Positions 43,951 to 52,800 of a stretch of DNA of 64,000 nt are shown here, piece by piece. The position numbers and the translations under genes are program-made. The stretch comes from Microbacterium laevaniformans (lineage in GTDB: Bacteria > Actinomycetota > Actinomycetes > Actinomycetales > Microbacteriaceae). The notes under the pieces were generated by a model. The model made no database searches and was not told the DNA's origin. It saw only the letters and a list, made by a program, of their open reading frames with translations. Location: the NCBI RefSeq assembly GCF_016907555.1, contig NZ_JAFBCE010000001.1:124001-188000 (forward strand). The letters run 5' to 3'. Positions within the stretch are counted from its first letter, which is position 1. Each line of letters starts with the position of its first letter.

Positions 43951-45554
43951 CCGATCCCGCCGCCGTCGCCGACGTGCGCTCGCCGCTCAGCGACGGCGAG
44001 TGGCACCGGCTGCACCCCCTCACCCCCGTGCTGCGCGGAGGGCTGTTCCTCGTCGTCGTGCTCGGCATCGTCATCACGAACCTGCGCGACCGCATCATCG
44101 GCTGGCTCTTCCCCGCCGTCGCCGACCTGGAACGCTACGAGGCCGACCCCGTCGACTACGTCGTCAGCAACAACCTCATCCTGCTCGCGCTTGTGGCGGT
44201 GCTGGCCGTACTGCTGCTCCTGCTGGGCGGCTTCTGGCTGTCGTGGCGCTTCCACACGTTGCGCATCACCGGCGACGACGTCGAGGTGCGAAGCGGCATC
44301 CTCTTCCGCACCCACCGCCGCGCGCCGCTGGATCGGGTGCAGGGCGTCAACCTGACCCGCCCGATGGTCGCGCGGCTCCTGGGCGCGGCCAAGCTCGAGG
44401 TCGTCGGCGCGGGACTCGACAGCAACGTCAAGCTCGAATACCTCTCGACCACCAACGCCGAGGCCGTGCGCGCCGACATCCTTCGCCTCGCCTCCGGCCG
44501 CCAGCTCGCGCGAGCCTCGGATGCCGCAGGATCCGTGCCCCGCGGGCGGGCTGCCGTCGCCACCGTCAGCGCGGCGCTCACCGGGCTGATCGACGGCGCC
44601 GAACAACCCGTCGCCGAACCGGCATCCGTCGTGCACATCCCGCCGGGAAGACTCATCGGCTCTCGGCTGCTGTCGGGGTCGACGCTGTGGCTGCTGGTCG
44701 TGGTCGCCGCCATCATCGTCGGCTCGGTCGTCGGCACCCCCTGGGTGCTGTTCACGCTCGTGCCGGCCGCGCTGGGGTTCGCGGCCTACTGGTTCCGTAC
44801 GATCACCCGCGCGCTGCGCTACTCGATCGCCCCCACGCCCTCGGGGGTGCGCATCACCTTCGGACTGTTCACGACCATCACCGAGACGTTGCCGCCGGGA
44901 CGCGTGCACGCTTTCGAGATCCGTCAGCCGCTGCTCTGGCGCGGCTGCGGCTGGTGGTCGATCCGGGTCAACCGGCTCTCGGGGCGCTCGGCCAATGACG
45001 CGCAGTCGCAGCAGTTCGCGGACGTGCTGCCCGTCGGCACCCGCGACGACGTCGAGCGGGTGCTCCGCCTGTTCCTTCCCGGGATCTCGGCTGCGCAGTG
45101 GCAGGAACTGGTCGTGCACGGCCTGCTCGGCCCGTACGACGAGAGCGACCCGTACGTGACGACCCCGCGGCGCGCGTGGTGGTTGCGGCCGCTGTCGTGG
45201 CGTCGCAACGGTGTGCTGCTCACCCCCGACGCGATCCTGCTTCGCCGCGGACTCATCTGGCGCTCGCTCGTGATCCTCCCGCTCGCGCGCCTGCAGTCGG
45301 TGGCGCTGTCTCAGGGCCCGATCGGCCGCTCGCAGAAGGCGGCGACCCTCACCGGGCACACCGTCGCCGGGCAGGTGCCCGGAGCCGTCGGGGCGCTCGA
45401 CCGAGACGATGCGGTCGCCGTGTGGCAGCAGGCGGCGACGGCGGTGATCGAGGCCGCCGCGAGCGATCGTTCACACCGGTGGGATGCCGCGCCGCCGGCC
45501 GACCCGACACCGACGACGATCGCGACCATCGACGAAGAGGAAGGACGCGCATGA
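43947..45554 (+). CDS. PH-domain (bPH2/YdbT-like) membrane protein
   Basis: 535-residue membrane protein with three bacterial PH (bPH_2) units, each after a pair of hydrophobic segments: VEVRSGILFRTHRRAPLDRV near residue 114, a second unit around 290-330, and LLRRGLIWRSLVILPLARLQ near 435. GTG 43947 overlaps the previous stop by four bases. It is the usual larger partner of the YdbS-like protein. Confidence 0.87.
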   Translation: MTDPAAVADVRSPLSDGEWHRLHPLTPVLRGGLFLVVVLGIVITNLRDRIIGWLFPAVADLERYEADPVDYVVSNNLILLALVAVLAVLLLLLGGFWLSWRFHTLRITGDDVEVRSGILFRTHRRAPLDRVQGVNLTRPMVARLLGAAKLEVVGAGLDSNVKLEYLSTTNAEAVRADILRLASGRQLARASDAAGSVPRGRAAVATVSAALTGLIDGAEQPVAEPASVVHIPPGRLIGSRLLSGSTLWLLVVVAAIIVGSVVGTPWVLFTLVPAALGFAAYWFRTITRALRYSIAPTPSGVRITFGLFTTITETLPPGRVHAFEIRQPLLWRGCGWWSIRVNRLSGRSANDAQSQQFADVLPVGTRDDVERVLRLFLPGISAAQWQELVVHGLLGPYDESDPYVTTPRRAWWLRPLSWRRNGVLLTPDAILLRRGLIWRSLVILPLARLQSVALSQGPIGRSQKAATLTGHTVAGQVPGAVGALDRDDAVAVWQQAATAVIEAAASDRSHRWDAAPPADPTPTTIATIDEEEGRA

Positions 45555-46252
45555 GCGGCGCGAGCAGACTGGGAGTGGGGATCATCGGCGCCGGGCGCGT
45601 CGGCCCCGTCATCGGGGCGGCTCTCGCCGGCGCCGGACACGCCCTCGTCGGCATCACGGCCGGCTCCGACCGCGACCGGGTCGAAGCGATTCTGCCCGGG
45701 GTTCCCGTGCTCGACGCCGACGAGATCGTGCGCCGCAGCGAGCTCGTGGTGATCGCCGTTCCGCACGACGAACTGCCGAGCCTGGTCGCCGGTCTCGCCG
45801 AACTCGATCGCTGGCAGGTCGGGCAGCTCGTTCTGCACACCGACCCGGCCTGGGGCACTGACGTGCTCGCCCCCGCGGCGCGCCGCGGCGCGATCCCGCT
45901 CGCGGTGCATCCCGCAGTCACCTTCACGGGCAGCTCGATGGACCTCCGGCAGCTGCACGATGCGTTCGCGGCGGTCACGGCGCCGGCCGCGGTGCTGCCG
46001 ATCGCGCAGGCACTCGCCGTCGAACTGGGCTGCGAGCCCGTCGTCGTCGCCCAAGCCGATCGCGCCGCGTACGGCGAGGCCATCGCGACGGCGACGGCGT
46101 TCTCGGCATCCGTCGTCCGCCAATCGACGTCGCTGCTGCGCTCGGCGGGCATTGAGGAGCCCGGACGCTACCTGTCGACGCTCGTGCACTCGGCCGTCGA
46201 CCGGGCGCTGCAGGACGGGTCGCCGCTGATCGACGACGTCCTCGGCGGCTGA
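45551..46252 (+). CDS. Rossmann-like/DUF2520 domain protein
   Basis: 233-residue NAD(P)-binding-fold protein. The N-terminal Rossmann motif is VGIIGAGRVGPVIGAALAGA. The C-terminal part is the DUF2520 helical domain (AIPLAVHPAVTFTGSSMDL, then EPGRYLSTLVHSAVDRAL). It resembles ketopantoate-reductase or 6-phosphogluconate-dehydrogenase folds; in many actinobacteria it sits next to panC, which is absent here. ATG 45551 overlaps the preceding stop. Confidence 0.88.
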   Translation: MSGASRLGVGIIGAGRVGPVIGAALAGAGHALVGITAGSDRDRVEAILPGVPVLDADEIVRRSELVVIAVPHDELPSLVAGLAELDRWQVGQLVLHTDPAWGTDVLAPAARRGAIPLAVHPAVTFTGSSMDLRQLHDAFAAVTAPAAVLPIAQALAVELGCEPVVVAQADRAAYGEAIATATAFSASVVRQSTSLLRSAGIEEPGRYLSTLVHSAVDRALQDGSPLIDDVLGG

Positions 46253-46332
46253 CCGCGCGGGTCGCGGTGCGCCGGAAGGCGCGCGGGCGCGCCTCGATAG
46301 ACTGGAACGTCGATTCCGAGGAGCCCCGCACC

Positions 46333-47883
46333 ATGACTCAGACGCCGAACGCCGCGTCCACGCCCGTCCCGGCCGCCCCTGACGCCGAGGGAGCGGACCT
46401 CGCCGACGTGCACGAGCAGAAGGCCGTGCGTCTCGCCAAGCGCGAGCGGCTGCTCGCCGAGCGGACGGATGCCGCGGGCGGCGCCTACCCGGTCGCCGTG
46501 CCGGTCACCGACACCATCGCCGCTCTGCGTGCGCGCTACGCCGATCTCGAAGCGGGCGCGGAGACCGGTGTCACCGCGTCGGTCGCCGGACGCGTCGTGT
46601 TCAGCCGCAACACCGGCAAGCTCTGCTTCGCCTCGCTGCAGGCCGGCGACGGCAGCCGTATCCAGGCGATGGTCTCGCTCGCCGAGGTGGGCGAAGACTC
46701 GCTGCAGGCCTGGAAGGACCTCGTCGACCTCGGCGACCACGTCTCGGTGACGGGCCAGGTCATCTCCAGCCGCCGCGGCGAGCTGTCGATCATGGTCACC
46801 GACTGGGTGATCGCGGCCAAGGCGCTGCTGCCCCTGCCCAACCTCTACAGCGAGCTGAGCGAGGAGAGCCGGGTGCGCTCGCGCTTCCTCGATCTCATCG
46901 CGCGCGACCAGGCGCGGGAGACGGTCATCGCACGCGCGAAGGTGAACGCGTCGCTGCGTCAGACCTTCACCGACCACGGCTTCCTCGAGGTCGAGACCCC
47001 CATGCTCCAGGTGCAGCACGGCGGCGCTGCGGCGCGACCCTTCGTGACGCACTCCAACGCGTTCGACGCCGAGCTGTACCTGCGCATCGCTCCCGAGCTG
47101 TTCCTCAAGCGCGCCGTCGTCGGCGGCATCGACCGCGTCTTCGAGATCAACCGCAACTTCCGCAACGAGGGCGCCGACTCCACACACAGCCCCGAGTTCG
47201 CGATGCTCGAGGCCTACCAGTCGTACACCGACTACAACGGCATCGCCGATCTCACCCAGGAGCTCATCCAGAACGCCGCGATCGCCGTGGCCGGCTCGAC
47301 GACGGTCACCTGGGCCGACGGCACGGCGTTCGATCTCGGCGGCCAGTGGGATCGCATCTCCATGTACGCGTCCCTCTCGGATGCCGCGGGCACCACCATC
47401 ACGCCCGAGACCCCGCTGGACGAGCTGAAGGCGCTCGCCGCGTCGGTGGGCGTGGAGGTTCCCGAGAAGGTCGCGACGCACGGCAAGTACGTCGAAGAGC
47501 TCTGGGAGCACTTCGTGAAGGGCGGCCTTGAGCGGCCGACCTTCGTCATGGACTTTCCCCTGGACACCTCGCCGCTCGTCCGGGAGCACCGCACCGTCGC
47601 GGGTGTCGTCGAGAAGTGGGACCTGTACGTGCGCGGCTTCGAGCTGGCCACGGGGTACTCCGAGCTCGTCGACCCCGTCATCCAGCGGGAGCGCTTCGTC
47701 GAGCAGGCGAAGCTCGCGGCCCGTGGTGACGATGAGGCGATGCGCGTCGACGAGGAGTTCCTGCGCGCGCTCGAGCACGGCATGCCCCCGACCGGCGGCA
47801 TGGGCATGGGCATCGACCGTCTGCTCATGGCGATCACCGGACTCGGCATCCGCGAGACGATCCTCTTCCCGCTGGTGAAGTAG
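46333..47883 (+). CDS. lysS: Lysyl-tRNA synthetase, class II
   Basis: Charges tRNA-Lys with lysine. 516 aa. The N-terminal OB-fold anticodon-binding domain (VTASVAGRVVFSRNTGKLCF) is followed by the class II core: motif 1 (FLEVETPMLQVQHGGAAARP), motif 2 (RVFEINRNFRNEGADSTHSP) and motif 3 (GGMGMGIDRLLMAITGLG). ATG 46333 has GAGGAG upstream; a TAGACT box at 46298 is a candidate -10. The in-frame extension to 46267 is rejected. Confidence 0.95.
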   Translation: MTQTPNAASTPVPAAPDAEGADLADVHEQKAVRLAKRERLLAERTDAAGGAYPVAVPVTDTIAALRARYADLEAGAETGVTASVAGRVVFSRNTGKLCFASLQAGDGSRIQAMVSLAEVGEDSLQAWKDLVDLGDHVSVTGQVISSRRGELSIMVTDWVIAAKALLPLPNLYSELSEESRVRSRFLDLIARDQARETVIARAKVNASLRQTFTDHGFLEVETPMLQVQHGGAAARPFVTHSNAFDAELYLRIAPELFLKRAVVGGIDRVFEINRNFRNEGADSTHSPEFAMLEAYQSYTDYNGIADLTQELIQNAAIAVAGSTTVTWADGTAFDLGGQWDRISMYASLSDAAGTTITPETPLDELKALAASVGVEVPEKVATHGKYVEELWEHFVKGGLERPTFVMDFPLDTSPLVREHRTVAGVVEKWDLYVRGFELATGYSELVDPVIQRERFVEQAKLAARGDDEAMRVDEEFLRALEHGMPPTGGMGMGIDRLLMAITGLGIRETILFPLVK

Positions 47884-47890
47884 CCCGCGG

Positions 47891-47925
47891 AGCGTGTCGA
47901 CGCGCTGCGCGCGCTCAACGACCGG
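47891..47925. repeat. Dispersed intergenic repeat copy
   Basis: Variant copy of the dispersed repeat (GTGTCGACGCGCTGCGCGCG, then TCAACGACCGG) filling the 31-bp gap between the convergent lysS and IclR-type genes. It contains a GCGCGCTGCGCGC-like self-complementary core and may act as terminator. Confidence 0.6.
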
Positions 47926-48697
47926 TGGTGCTGATCAGACCGCCGAGCGCTCGCGGTGGCCAGCCCGGGGCGCCGAGGTCGCGGGAGATCGCCTGCGCCG
48001 CGTCGCGCAGCTCCTTGAGCACGGCGGCATCGAGTGCGGATGCCGGGGCGGGAAACACGACCCCGAGAGCTGCGACCACCGTCCCGTCCTCACCCGTGAC
48101 CGGAACGGCGACGGAGGCGTCGCCGATGACGGCCTCCTCGTCCTCGGTCGCCAGCGCACCGTCCCGCACGACGATCAGCTGCTCCTGCAGCGCGGCCGCG
48201 TCGGTGACCGTGTCGCCGGTCAGGTCGGCCAGGGGGTGAGCGAGCACCTCCGTGCGGAAGTCGTCGTCGTAGGCGAGCAGCACCTTTCCGAGGGCGGAGG
48301 CGTGGGCCGGGAGGGTGACCCCCGTCTCGGGCATCTGCTCGGTGCCGTCGGGACGGCGATCGTGGTGGATGACGAGGACGTCGGTGTTGTGCGCGACACC
48401 CAGCCGACAGGCGAGTCCGGTGCGATGCGACAGGTCGTGCATGCGCCGCAGCGACCGTGCGCGCACGTCGAGGGTGTCGAGGTACACGCTCGAGAGGGTG
48501 AGCAGCGCCGGGCCGAGGGCGTAGCGGCTGCCGCGCGCCTCCTGAATCACCAGACCGTGTTCCTGCAGCGACTTCACGAGGCCGTGCACCGTCGACGGCG
48601 GCAGGTCGAGGGCGACGGCGAGCTCGCTGATGCCGAGGCGCCGCGCACCCTGCAGCAGGGAGAGGATGCGCGCGGCGCGGTCGATGGACTGGATCAT
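47915..48697 (-). CDS. IclR-family regulator, divergent from dhaKLM
   Basis: 260-residue transcriptional regulator. The N-terminal winged helix-turn-helix (LGISELAVALDLPPSTVHGL) is followed by the IclR effector domain (GLACRLGVAHNTDVLVIHHD, ASALGKVLLAYDD, VAALGVVFPAPA). ATG 48697. It is transcribed away from dhaKLM, with 184 bp between, so it probably controls that operon in response to a three-carbon compound such as dihydroxyacetone or glycerol. Confidence 0.9.
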   Translation of the reverse strand: MIQSIDRAARILSLLQGARRLGISELAVALDLPPSTVHGLVKSLQEHGLVIQEARGSRYALGPALLTLSSVYLDTLDVRARSLRRMHDLSHRTGLACRLGVAHNTDVLVIHHDRRPDGTEQMPETGVTLPAHASALGKVLLAYDDDFRTEVLAHPLADLTGDTVTDAAALQEQLIVVRDGALATEDEEAVIGDASVAVPVTGEDGTVVAALGVVFPAPASALDAAVLKELRDAAQAISRDLGAPGWPPRALGGLISTTGR

Positions 48698-48740
48698 CCC
48701 GAGACCTTTCGCGCGCGGACGGTTGACGTCACACTACCTC

Positions 48741-48783
48741 TTGACACCGGTGCAAATGGGGCAGATATTCGACATAGACGAAT
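48741..48783 (+). promoter_or_regulatory. dhaKLM promoter with overlapping palindromic operator
   Basis: Consensus -35 TTGACA (48741-48746), 17-bp spacer and -10-like GATATT (48764-48769). A palindrome ATTCG(n7)CGAAT at 48767-48783 overlaps the -10 and the likely start site, a natural position for the divergent IclR-type regulator to block transcription. Confidence 0.6.
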
Positions 48784-48881
48784 CGCAGTCGATGATGTCG
48801 AAAAGCCACCCCCGCGACGAGGCCGTCGAACAACGCCGGCGAGAACCACCTGCGACAACTCAGTGAAGAGGAGACCCGCAC

Positions 48882-49874
48882 ATGAAGAAGCTCATCAACT
48901 CGGCCGAATCGGTGCTCGCCGATGCCCTGCGCGGCGTCGCGGCGGCCCACCCCGAGCTCACCGTCGACCACGAGAATCGCGTGGTCATCAGCAACGCTGC
49001 CCGTGAGGGTCGCGTCGCGCTGATCTCGGGCGGGGGTTCGGGACACGAACCCCTGCACAGCGGCTTCGTCGGCGCGGGCATGCTCGATGCCGCGTGCGCG
49101 GGTGAAGTGTTCACCTCGCCGACGCCCGATCAGATGCTGGCCGCGGCCCAGGCCGTCGATTCCGGTGCGGGCGTGCTCTTCATCGTCAAGAACTACACGG
49201 GCGACGTGCTCAACTTCGAGATGGCGGCCGAACTCGCCGCCGACGAGGGCATCGCCTCGGAGTCGGTGATCGTCGCCGACGACGTCGCGGTGAAGGACTC
49301 CACGTGGACGGCCGGACGTCGAGGTGTCGGCACGACCCTGCTCGTCGAGAAGATCGCGGGTGCAGCGGCGGCGGAGGGCAAGAGCCTCGCCGAGGTCAAG
49401 GCGGTCGCCGAACACGTCGCCTCTCACGGGCGCTCGATGGGTGTGGCACTCACCAGCTGCACCGTTCCCGCCGTGGGCCACCCCAGCTTCGATCTGCCGG
49501 ACGACGAGATGGAGATGGGAGTCGGCATCCACGGCGAGCCGGGCCGCACGCGCGTGCCGCTCGCTCCCGCGCACGACATCGCCGCCGAGCTCGTCGAGGC
49601 GATCACCGCCGATCTGGACTTCACCGGCGCTCCGGTGATCGCACTGCTGACCGGACTCGGTGGCACCCCGCTGATCGAGCTGTACGTGATGTACGCCGAC
49701 ATCGCCGACGCGCTCGCCGCGAAGGGGGTCACGGTCGCCCGCAGCCTCGTCGGCGACTACGTCACGAGCCTCGACATGGCGGGCTGCTCGCTCACTCTTC
49801 TGCGCGCCGACGACGAGGTGCTGCGCCTGTGGGATGCGCCCGTCGAGACGAGCGCTCTGCGGTGGGGACGCTGA
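48882..49874 (+). CDS. dhaK: Dihydroxyacetone kinase subunit DhaK
   Basis: Substrate-binding subunit of the PTS-dependent dihydroxyacetone kinase (330 aa, normal length). It holds DHA covalently through a histidine, here in GVGIHGEPGR near residue 212. Conserved SGGGSGHEPLHSGFVG and GAGVLFIVKNYTGDVLNFE are present. ATG 48882 follows GAAGAGGAG. First gene of dhaKLM. Confidence 0.95.
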   Translation: MKKLINSAESVLADALRGVAAAHPELTVDHENRVVISNAAREGRVALISGGGSGHEPLHSGFVGAGMLDAACAGEVFTSPTPDQMLAAAQAVDSGAGVLFIVKNYTGDVLNFEMAAELAADEGIASESVIVADDVAVKDSTWTAGRRGVGTTLLVEKIAGAAAAEGKSLAEVKAVAEHVASHGRSMGVALTSCTVPAVGHPSFDLPDDEMEMGVGIHGEPGRTRVPLAPAHDIAAELVEAITADLDFTGAPVIALLTGLGGTPLIELYVMYADIADALAAKGVTVARSLVGDYVTSLDMAGCSLTLLRADDEVLRLWDAPVETSALRWGR

Positions 49875-49875
49875 G

Positions 49876-50538
49876 ATGACGGATGCCGCGACGACCGACA
49901 CCGTGACGCTCGAGGTTCTCGACCGGTGGGTGCGGCTCAGCGCCGCGCGGCTGACGACGGAGGCCGACCGCCTCACCGCGCTCGATTCTGCGATCGGCGA
50001 CGCCGACCACGGCACGAACATGCTCCGCGGCTTCACGGCGATCGTGGCGAAGCTGGATGCCACCCCGCCGCAGACGGTGCCGGAGTTCTTCAAGGCCGTC
50101 GGCATGACCCTCGTCAGCAAGGTCGGTGGGGCGAGCGGATCGCTCTACGGCACCCTGTTCCTCGACATGGGCAAGAACGCGCCCGCCGGAGCATCGATGT
50201 CGGCCGCGGAGTGGGCGCACGCGCTGTCGGCCGGCGTCGCTGCGGTCGTCGCGCGAGGTCACGCCCAGTCGGGTGACAAAACCATGATCGACGCGTTCGG
50301 CCCGGCGCTGGAGGCTCTCGACACGGCACTGTCGAGCGGGAGAACGCTCGCCGACGCGGCAGCGGCAGCGGCTGACGCCGCCGAGCAGGGCAGCGCAGAC
50401 ACCGAGCCGCTCGTGGCGCGGAAGGGTCGCGCCTCCTATCTGGGTGAGCGCAGCGTCGGTCACGTGGACCCGGGGTCGGCGTCGACAGCGTTGCTGCTGC
50501 GAGCCTTCGCGGATGCCGCTGCCGAGGAAGCCGCGTGA
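49876..50538 (+). CDS. dhaL: Dihydroxyacetone kinase subunit DhaL
   Basis: ADP-binding subunit (220 aa) that passes phosphate from DhaM to DHA. The Mg-ADP site shows DSAIGDADHGTNMLRGF, then VGGASGSLYGTLFLDMG and SGDKTMIDAFGPAL, and the C-terminal GRASYLGERSVGHVDPGSAS. ATG 49876 lies one base after the dhaK stop. Confidence 0.95.
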   Translation: MTDAATTDTVTLEVLDRWVRLSAARLTTEADRLTALDSAIGDADHGTNMLRGFTAIVAKLDATPPQTVPEFFKAVGMTLVSKVGGASGSLYGTLFLDMGKNAPAGASMSAAEWAHALSAGVAAVVARGHAQSGDKTMIDAFGPALEALDTALSSGRTLADAAAAAADAAEQGSADTEPLVARKGRASYLGERSVGHVDPGSASTALLLRAFADAAAEEAA

Positions 50539-51284
50539 TCGGGTTCGTCGTCGTCTCGCACAGTGAGGCTCTGGCCGAGGCCGCCGTCGACCTGGCGATG
50601 CAGATGATCCATGGCGAGGCGCCGCCCGTGCGGATCGCCTCGGGGGCAGACGGTGGCTTCGGCACGGATGCGGCGGCCATCGCGGACGCCATCGACGCGC
50701 TCGCCGACACCGACGGCGTGCTGATCATCACCGACCTCGGCTCCGCGGTGCTCAGCTCGGAGCTCGCCCTCGACCTGCGGACGAGCACCGTCCCCGTGCG
50801 GATCAGCGACGGCCCGTTCGTGGAGGGCATCACCGCCGGACTCGTGCGCGCGGCGACGGGCGGCGGTCTCGACGAGGTCGCGACGGAGGTCTCGTCTGCG
50901 CTGGCGGCCAAGCAGGCGCACGCCCCCGCGGCATCCATGGACGCACCGACGCCCGGGGCGGCCTCCACGGCCGCCGCTGACGCCGCGGCGGGGGACGTGT
51001 CCGTCGACGCGGTGCTGCGCAACCCGATGGGATTGCACTCCCGACCGGCGGCCCTCGTCGTCAAGACCGTCGGCGGTTTCGACGCGGACGTCTCGATCGC
51101 GAACGTGACGACCGGTGCCGGCCCGGCATCCGCCCGCAGCATGATCGGGCTGCTCGCGCTGGGAGCCGGGGGCGGCGCCACCGTGCGCATCAGCGCGAGC
51201 GGACCGGATGCCGCTGCCGCCGTCGAAACGGTTCGTCGGCTCGTCGACGACGGTTTCGGTGAGCTCGACCAGGCGCCGGCCTGA
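50535..51284 (+). CDS. dhaM: DhaM, EIIA-DHA fused to HPr
   Basis: Phosphotransfer subunit (249 aa) that feeds phosphate from the PTS to DhaL. The N-terminal EIIA-Man-like domain has its phospho-histidine in VVVSHSEALAE (His9) and LIITDLGSAVLSSEL. An Ala-rich linker leads to an HPr domain with NPMGLHSRPAALVVK (phospho-His) and SARSMIGLLALGAGGG. The two-domain form lacks the EI domain found in the E. coli protein. GTG 50535 overlaps dhaL (GTGA). Confidence 0.93.
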   Translation: MIGFVVVSHSEALAEAAVDLAMQMIHGEAPPVRIASGADGGFGTDAAAIADAIDALADTDGVLIITDLGSAVLSSELALDLRTSTVPVRISDGPFVEGITAGLVRAATGGGLDEVATEVSSALAAKQAHAPAASMDAPTPGAASTAAADAAAGDVSVDAVLRNPMGLHSRPAALVVKTVGGFDADVSIANVTTGAGPASARSMIGLLALGAGGGATVRISASGPDAAAAVETVRRLVDDGFGELDQAPA

Positions 51285-51287
51285 CCT

Positions 51288-52421
51288 CTACCGCGCACGG
51301 AACGCCCAATCGGGCAGATGTCCGGCGGCGACGAACGACCCGACGATCTCGGCCAGGCCGTGCCGCGGGTCGGCGTGGAGGGCCTGGCGGACGTAGGCGT
51401 CGGCGTGGGTGGAGCGCCCACGCGCCCAGGCAATCCAACCGCACACCGCCAGAGCGCCCGCCCGGCGCTTCTTCGGCATGAGGGCGGCGACGTTGCGCGC
51501 CAGGCGCAGCGCCGCGTCCAGGCGCGTCGCGTCGGGGCGCGGGCCGTCTCCCCACATCACCTCGGCGAGATCGCTCGGGTACAGCTCGCCGTCCTCCCAG
51601 CGCCGCTGCGCCTCCATCGCGGCATCTCCGCCGTCGACATCGGTCGCCCACTGCACCAGCGCGACGTCGCGGAGCCCTGCCCGGGCGAGGCACCAGCCGA
51701 TCGACGCGGCATCCATGGGAGCCAGATCATCCGGGTTCCACGACAGTGCGCGCTCGAACAGCGCCGGGAGGTCGTCGAGCGCGCACGCGGCCTCCAGCGC
51801 CGCCGGGTCGATGCGATCGGGCGCGGCCCCACTCACCCGCGGGATGCCGCAGATGGTCTCGAGTGCCGCGTCCAGCGACCGCAGCGCCTGTCCGACGGCC
51901 CGCCGACGCGCAGCGCCGGGTATCGGCAACTGTGCGCCGGCCGCCTGGTCCACCGCGGGTGGGCCGTCCACGGCTTCGGGCGGCAGATCGTCGCGCGGGG
52001 CGATGCGTGCGCGGTCGTGGCCGCCGGGCGGCAGCCGATTCGACAGCGCCGAGCCCCAGCCGTTCGCGGCGACGACGAAGACCTCCGCGACCGGCAGCCC
52101 GCACTCGTCGGCGCGCGTCCGGAGGGCGGCGATGACGGCGCGGTGGGGGAGAACGGGCGACGGATCGGTGCTGATCTCGGCATCCGTGTAGACGACCAGC
52201 ATCACCGCCTCGACGTCGACGATCCGACAGGCCATGCCGATGATGCTGGCGGCGGCGCCGGCCGCCGCGGTCTCGGACGGAAGGTCGACCCGCATCACGC
52301 CGAGGGTGCGCCCCTGCAACAGGGGGACGACCACGATGCTGTCGCGCGGCGTGCAGCCGAGCAGGTGGGGAAGAACGGAGAGGAACTGTGCCGCATCGGC
52401 GGCGCGGACGATCGTGGACAT
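51288..52421 (-). CDS. DUF4192 protein
   Basis: 377-residue actinobacterial DUF4192 family protein of unknown function. The typical N-terminus is AAQFLSVLPHLLGCTPRDSI, followed by VVPLLQGRTLGVMRVDLP and VVYTDAEIS. The C-terminal part has repeated helical pairs with TPR-like look (LAWIAWARGRSTHADAYV type). ATG 52421. It is convergent with dhaM, three bases apart. Confidence 0.85.
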   Translation of the reverse strand: MSTIVRAADAAQFLSVLPHLLGCTPRDSIVVVPLLQGRTLGVMRVDLPSETAAAGAAASIIGMACRIVDVEAVMLVVYTDAEISTDPSPVLPHRAVIAALRTRADECGLPVAEVFVVAANGWGSALSNRLPPGGHDRARIAPRDDLPPEAVDGPPAVDQAAGAQLPIPGAARRRAVGQALRSLDAALETICGIPRVSGAAPDRIDPAALEAACALDDLPALFERALSWNPDDLAPMDAASIGWCLARAGLRDVALVQWATDVDGGDAAMEAQRRWEDGELYPSDLAEVMWGDGPRPDATRLDAALRLARNVAALMPKKRRAGALAVCGWIAWARGRSTHADAYVRQALHADPRHGLAEIVGSFVAAGHLPDWAFRAR

Positions 52422-52537
52422 GCGGAGAGTCTGGGCTTCTCGCCGCGAGGGATGCGGGGAGGCGGCGCCGCCGTGGAGAACCCGTGACCACGCGGCGTCT
52501 GGGGAGGAGCCTGCACGCGGCGGCGTACCATGGAGCC

Positions 52538-52750
52538 ATGGACTCGTACTGGACCGCCGTCGCCTGGTCGCTGCTGCCGACCGTCGTCGTGCTGGGACTG
52601 TTCGTGTTCGTGCTGCGCGCCATCATCCGGATGGATCGCTCCGAGCGCCGCGTTTACGCGCGCATCGAGAACGAAGAACGCGCCAAGCGCGGCTTGCCGC
52701 CCGTCGGCGCTGCCGACCCGGCGAGCCCCGAGGCGCCGCGCGCCACCTGA
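52538..52750 (+). CDS. Small single-pass membrane protein
   Basis: 70-residue protein with one N-terminal membrane helix (WSLLPTVVVLGLFVFVLRAI) and a charged cytoplasmic tail (RMDRSERRVYARIENEERAK). The family is widespread in Microbacteriaceae, usually upstream of the cardiolipin synthase gene as here (50 bp gap). Function is unknown. ATG 52538 is used; the frame extends upstream without a good start. Confidence 0.75.
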   Translation: MDSYWTAVAWSLLPTVVVLGLFVFVLRAIIRMDRSERRVYARIENEERAKRGLPPVGAADPASPEAPRAT

Positions 52751-52800
52751 GTCGCCCGTTCTCGATACGCTGAGCGGAGTCCGACAGCGGGGAGAGCGAC

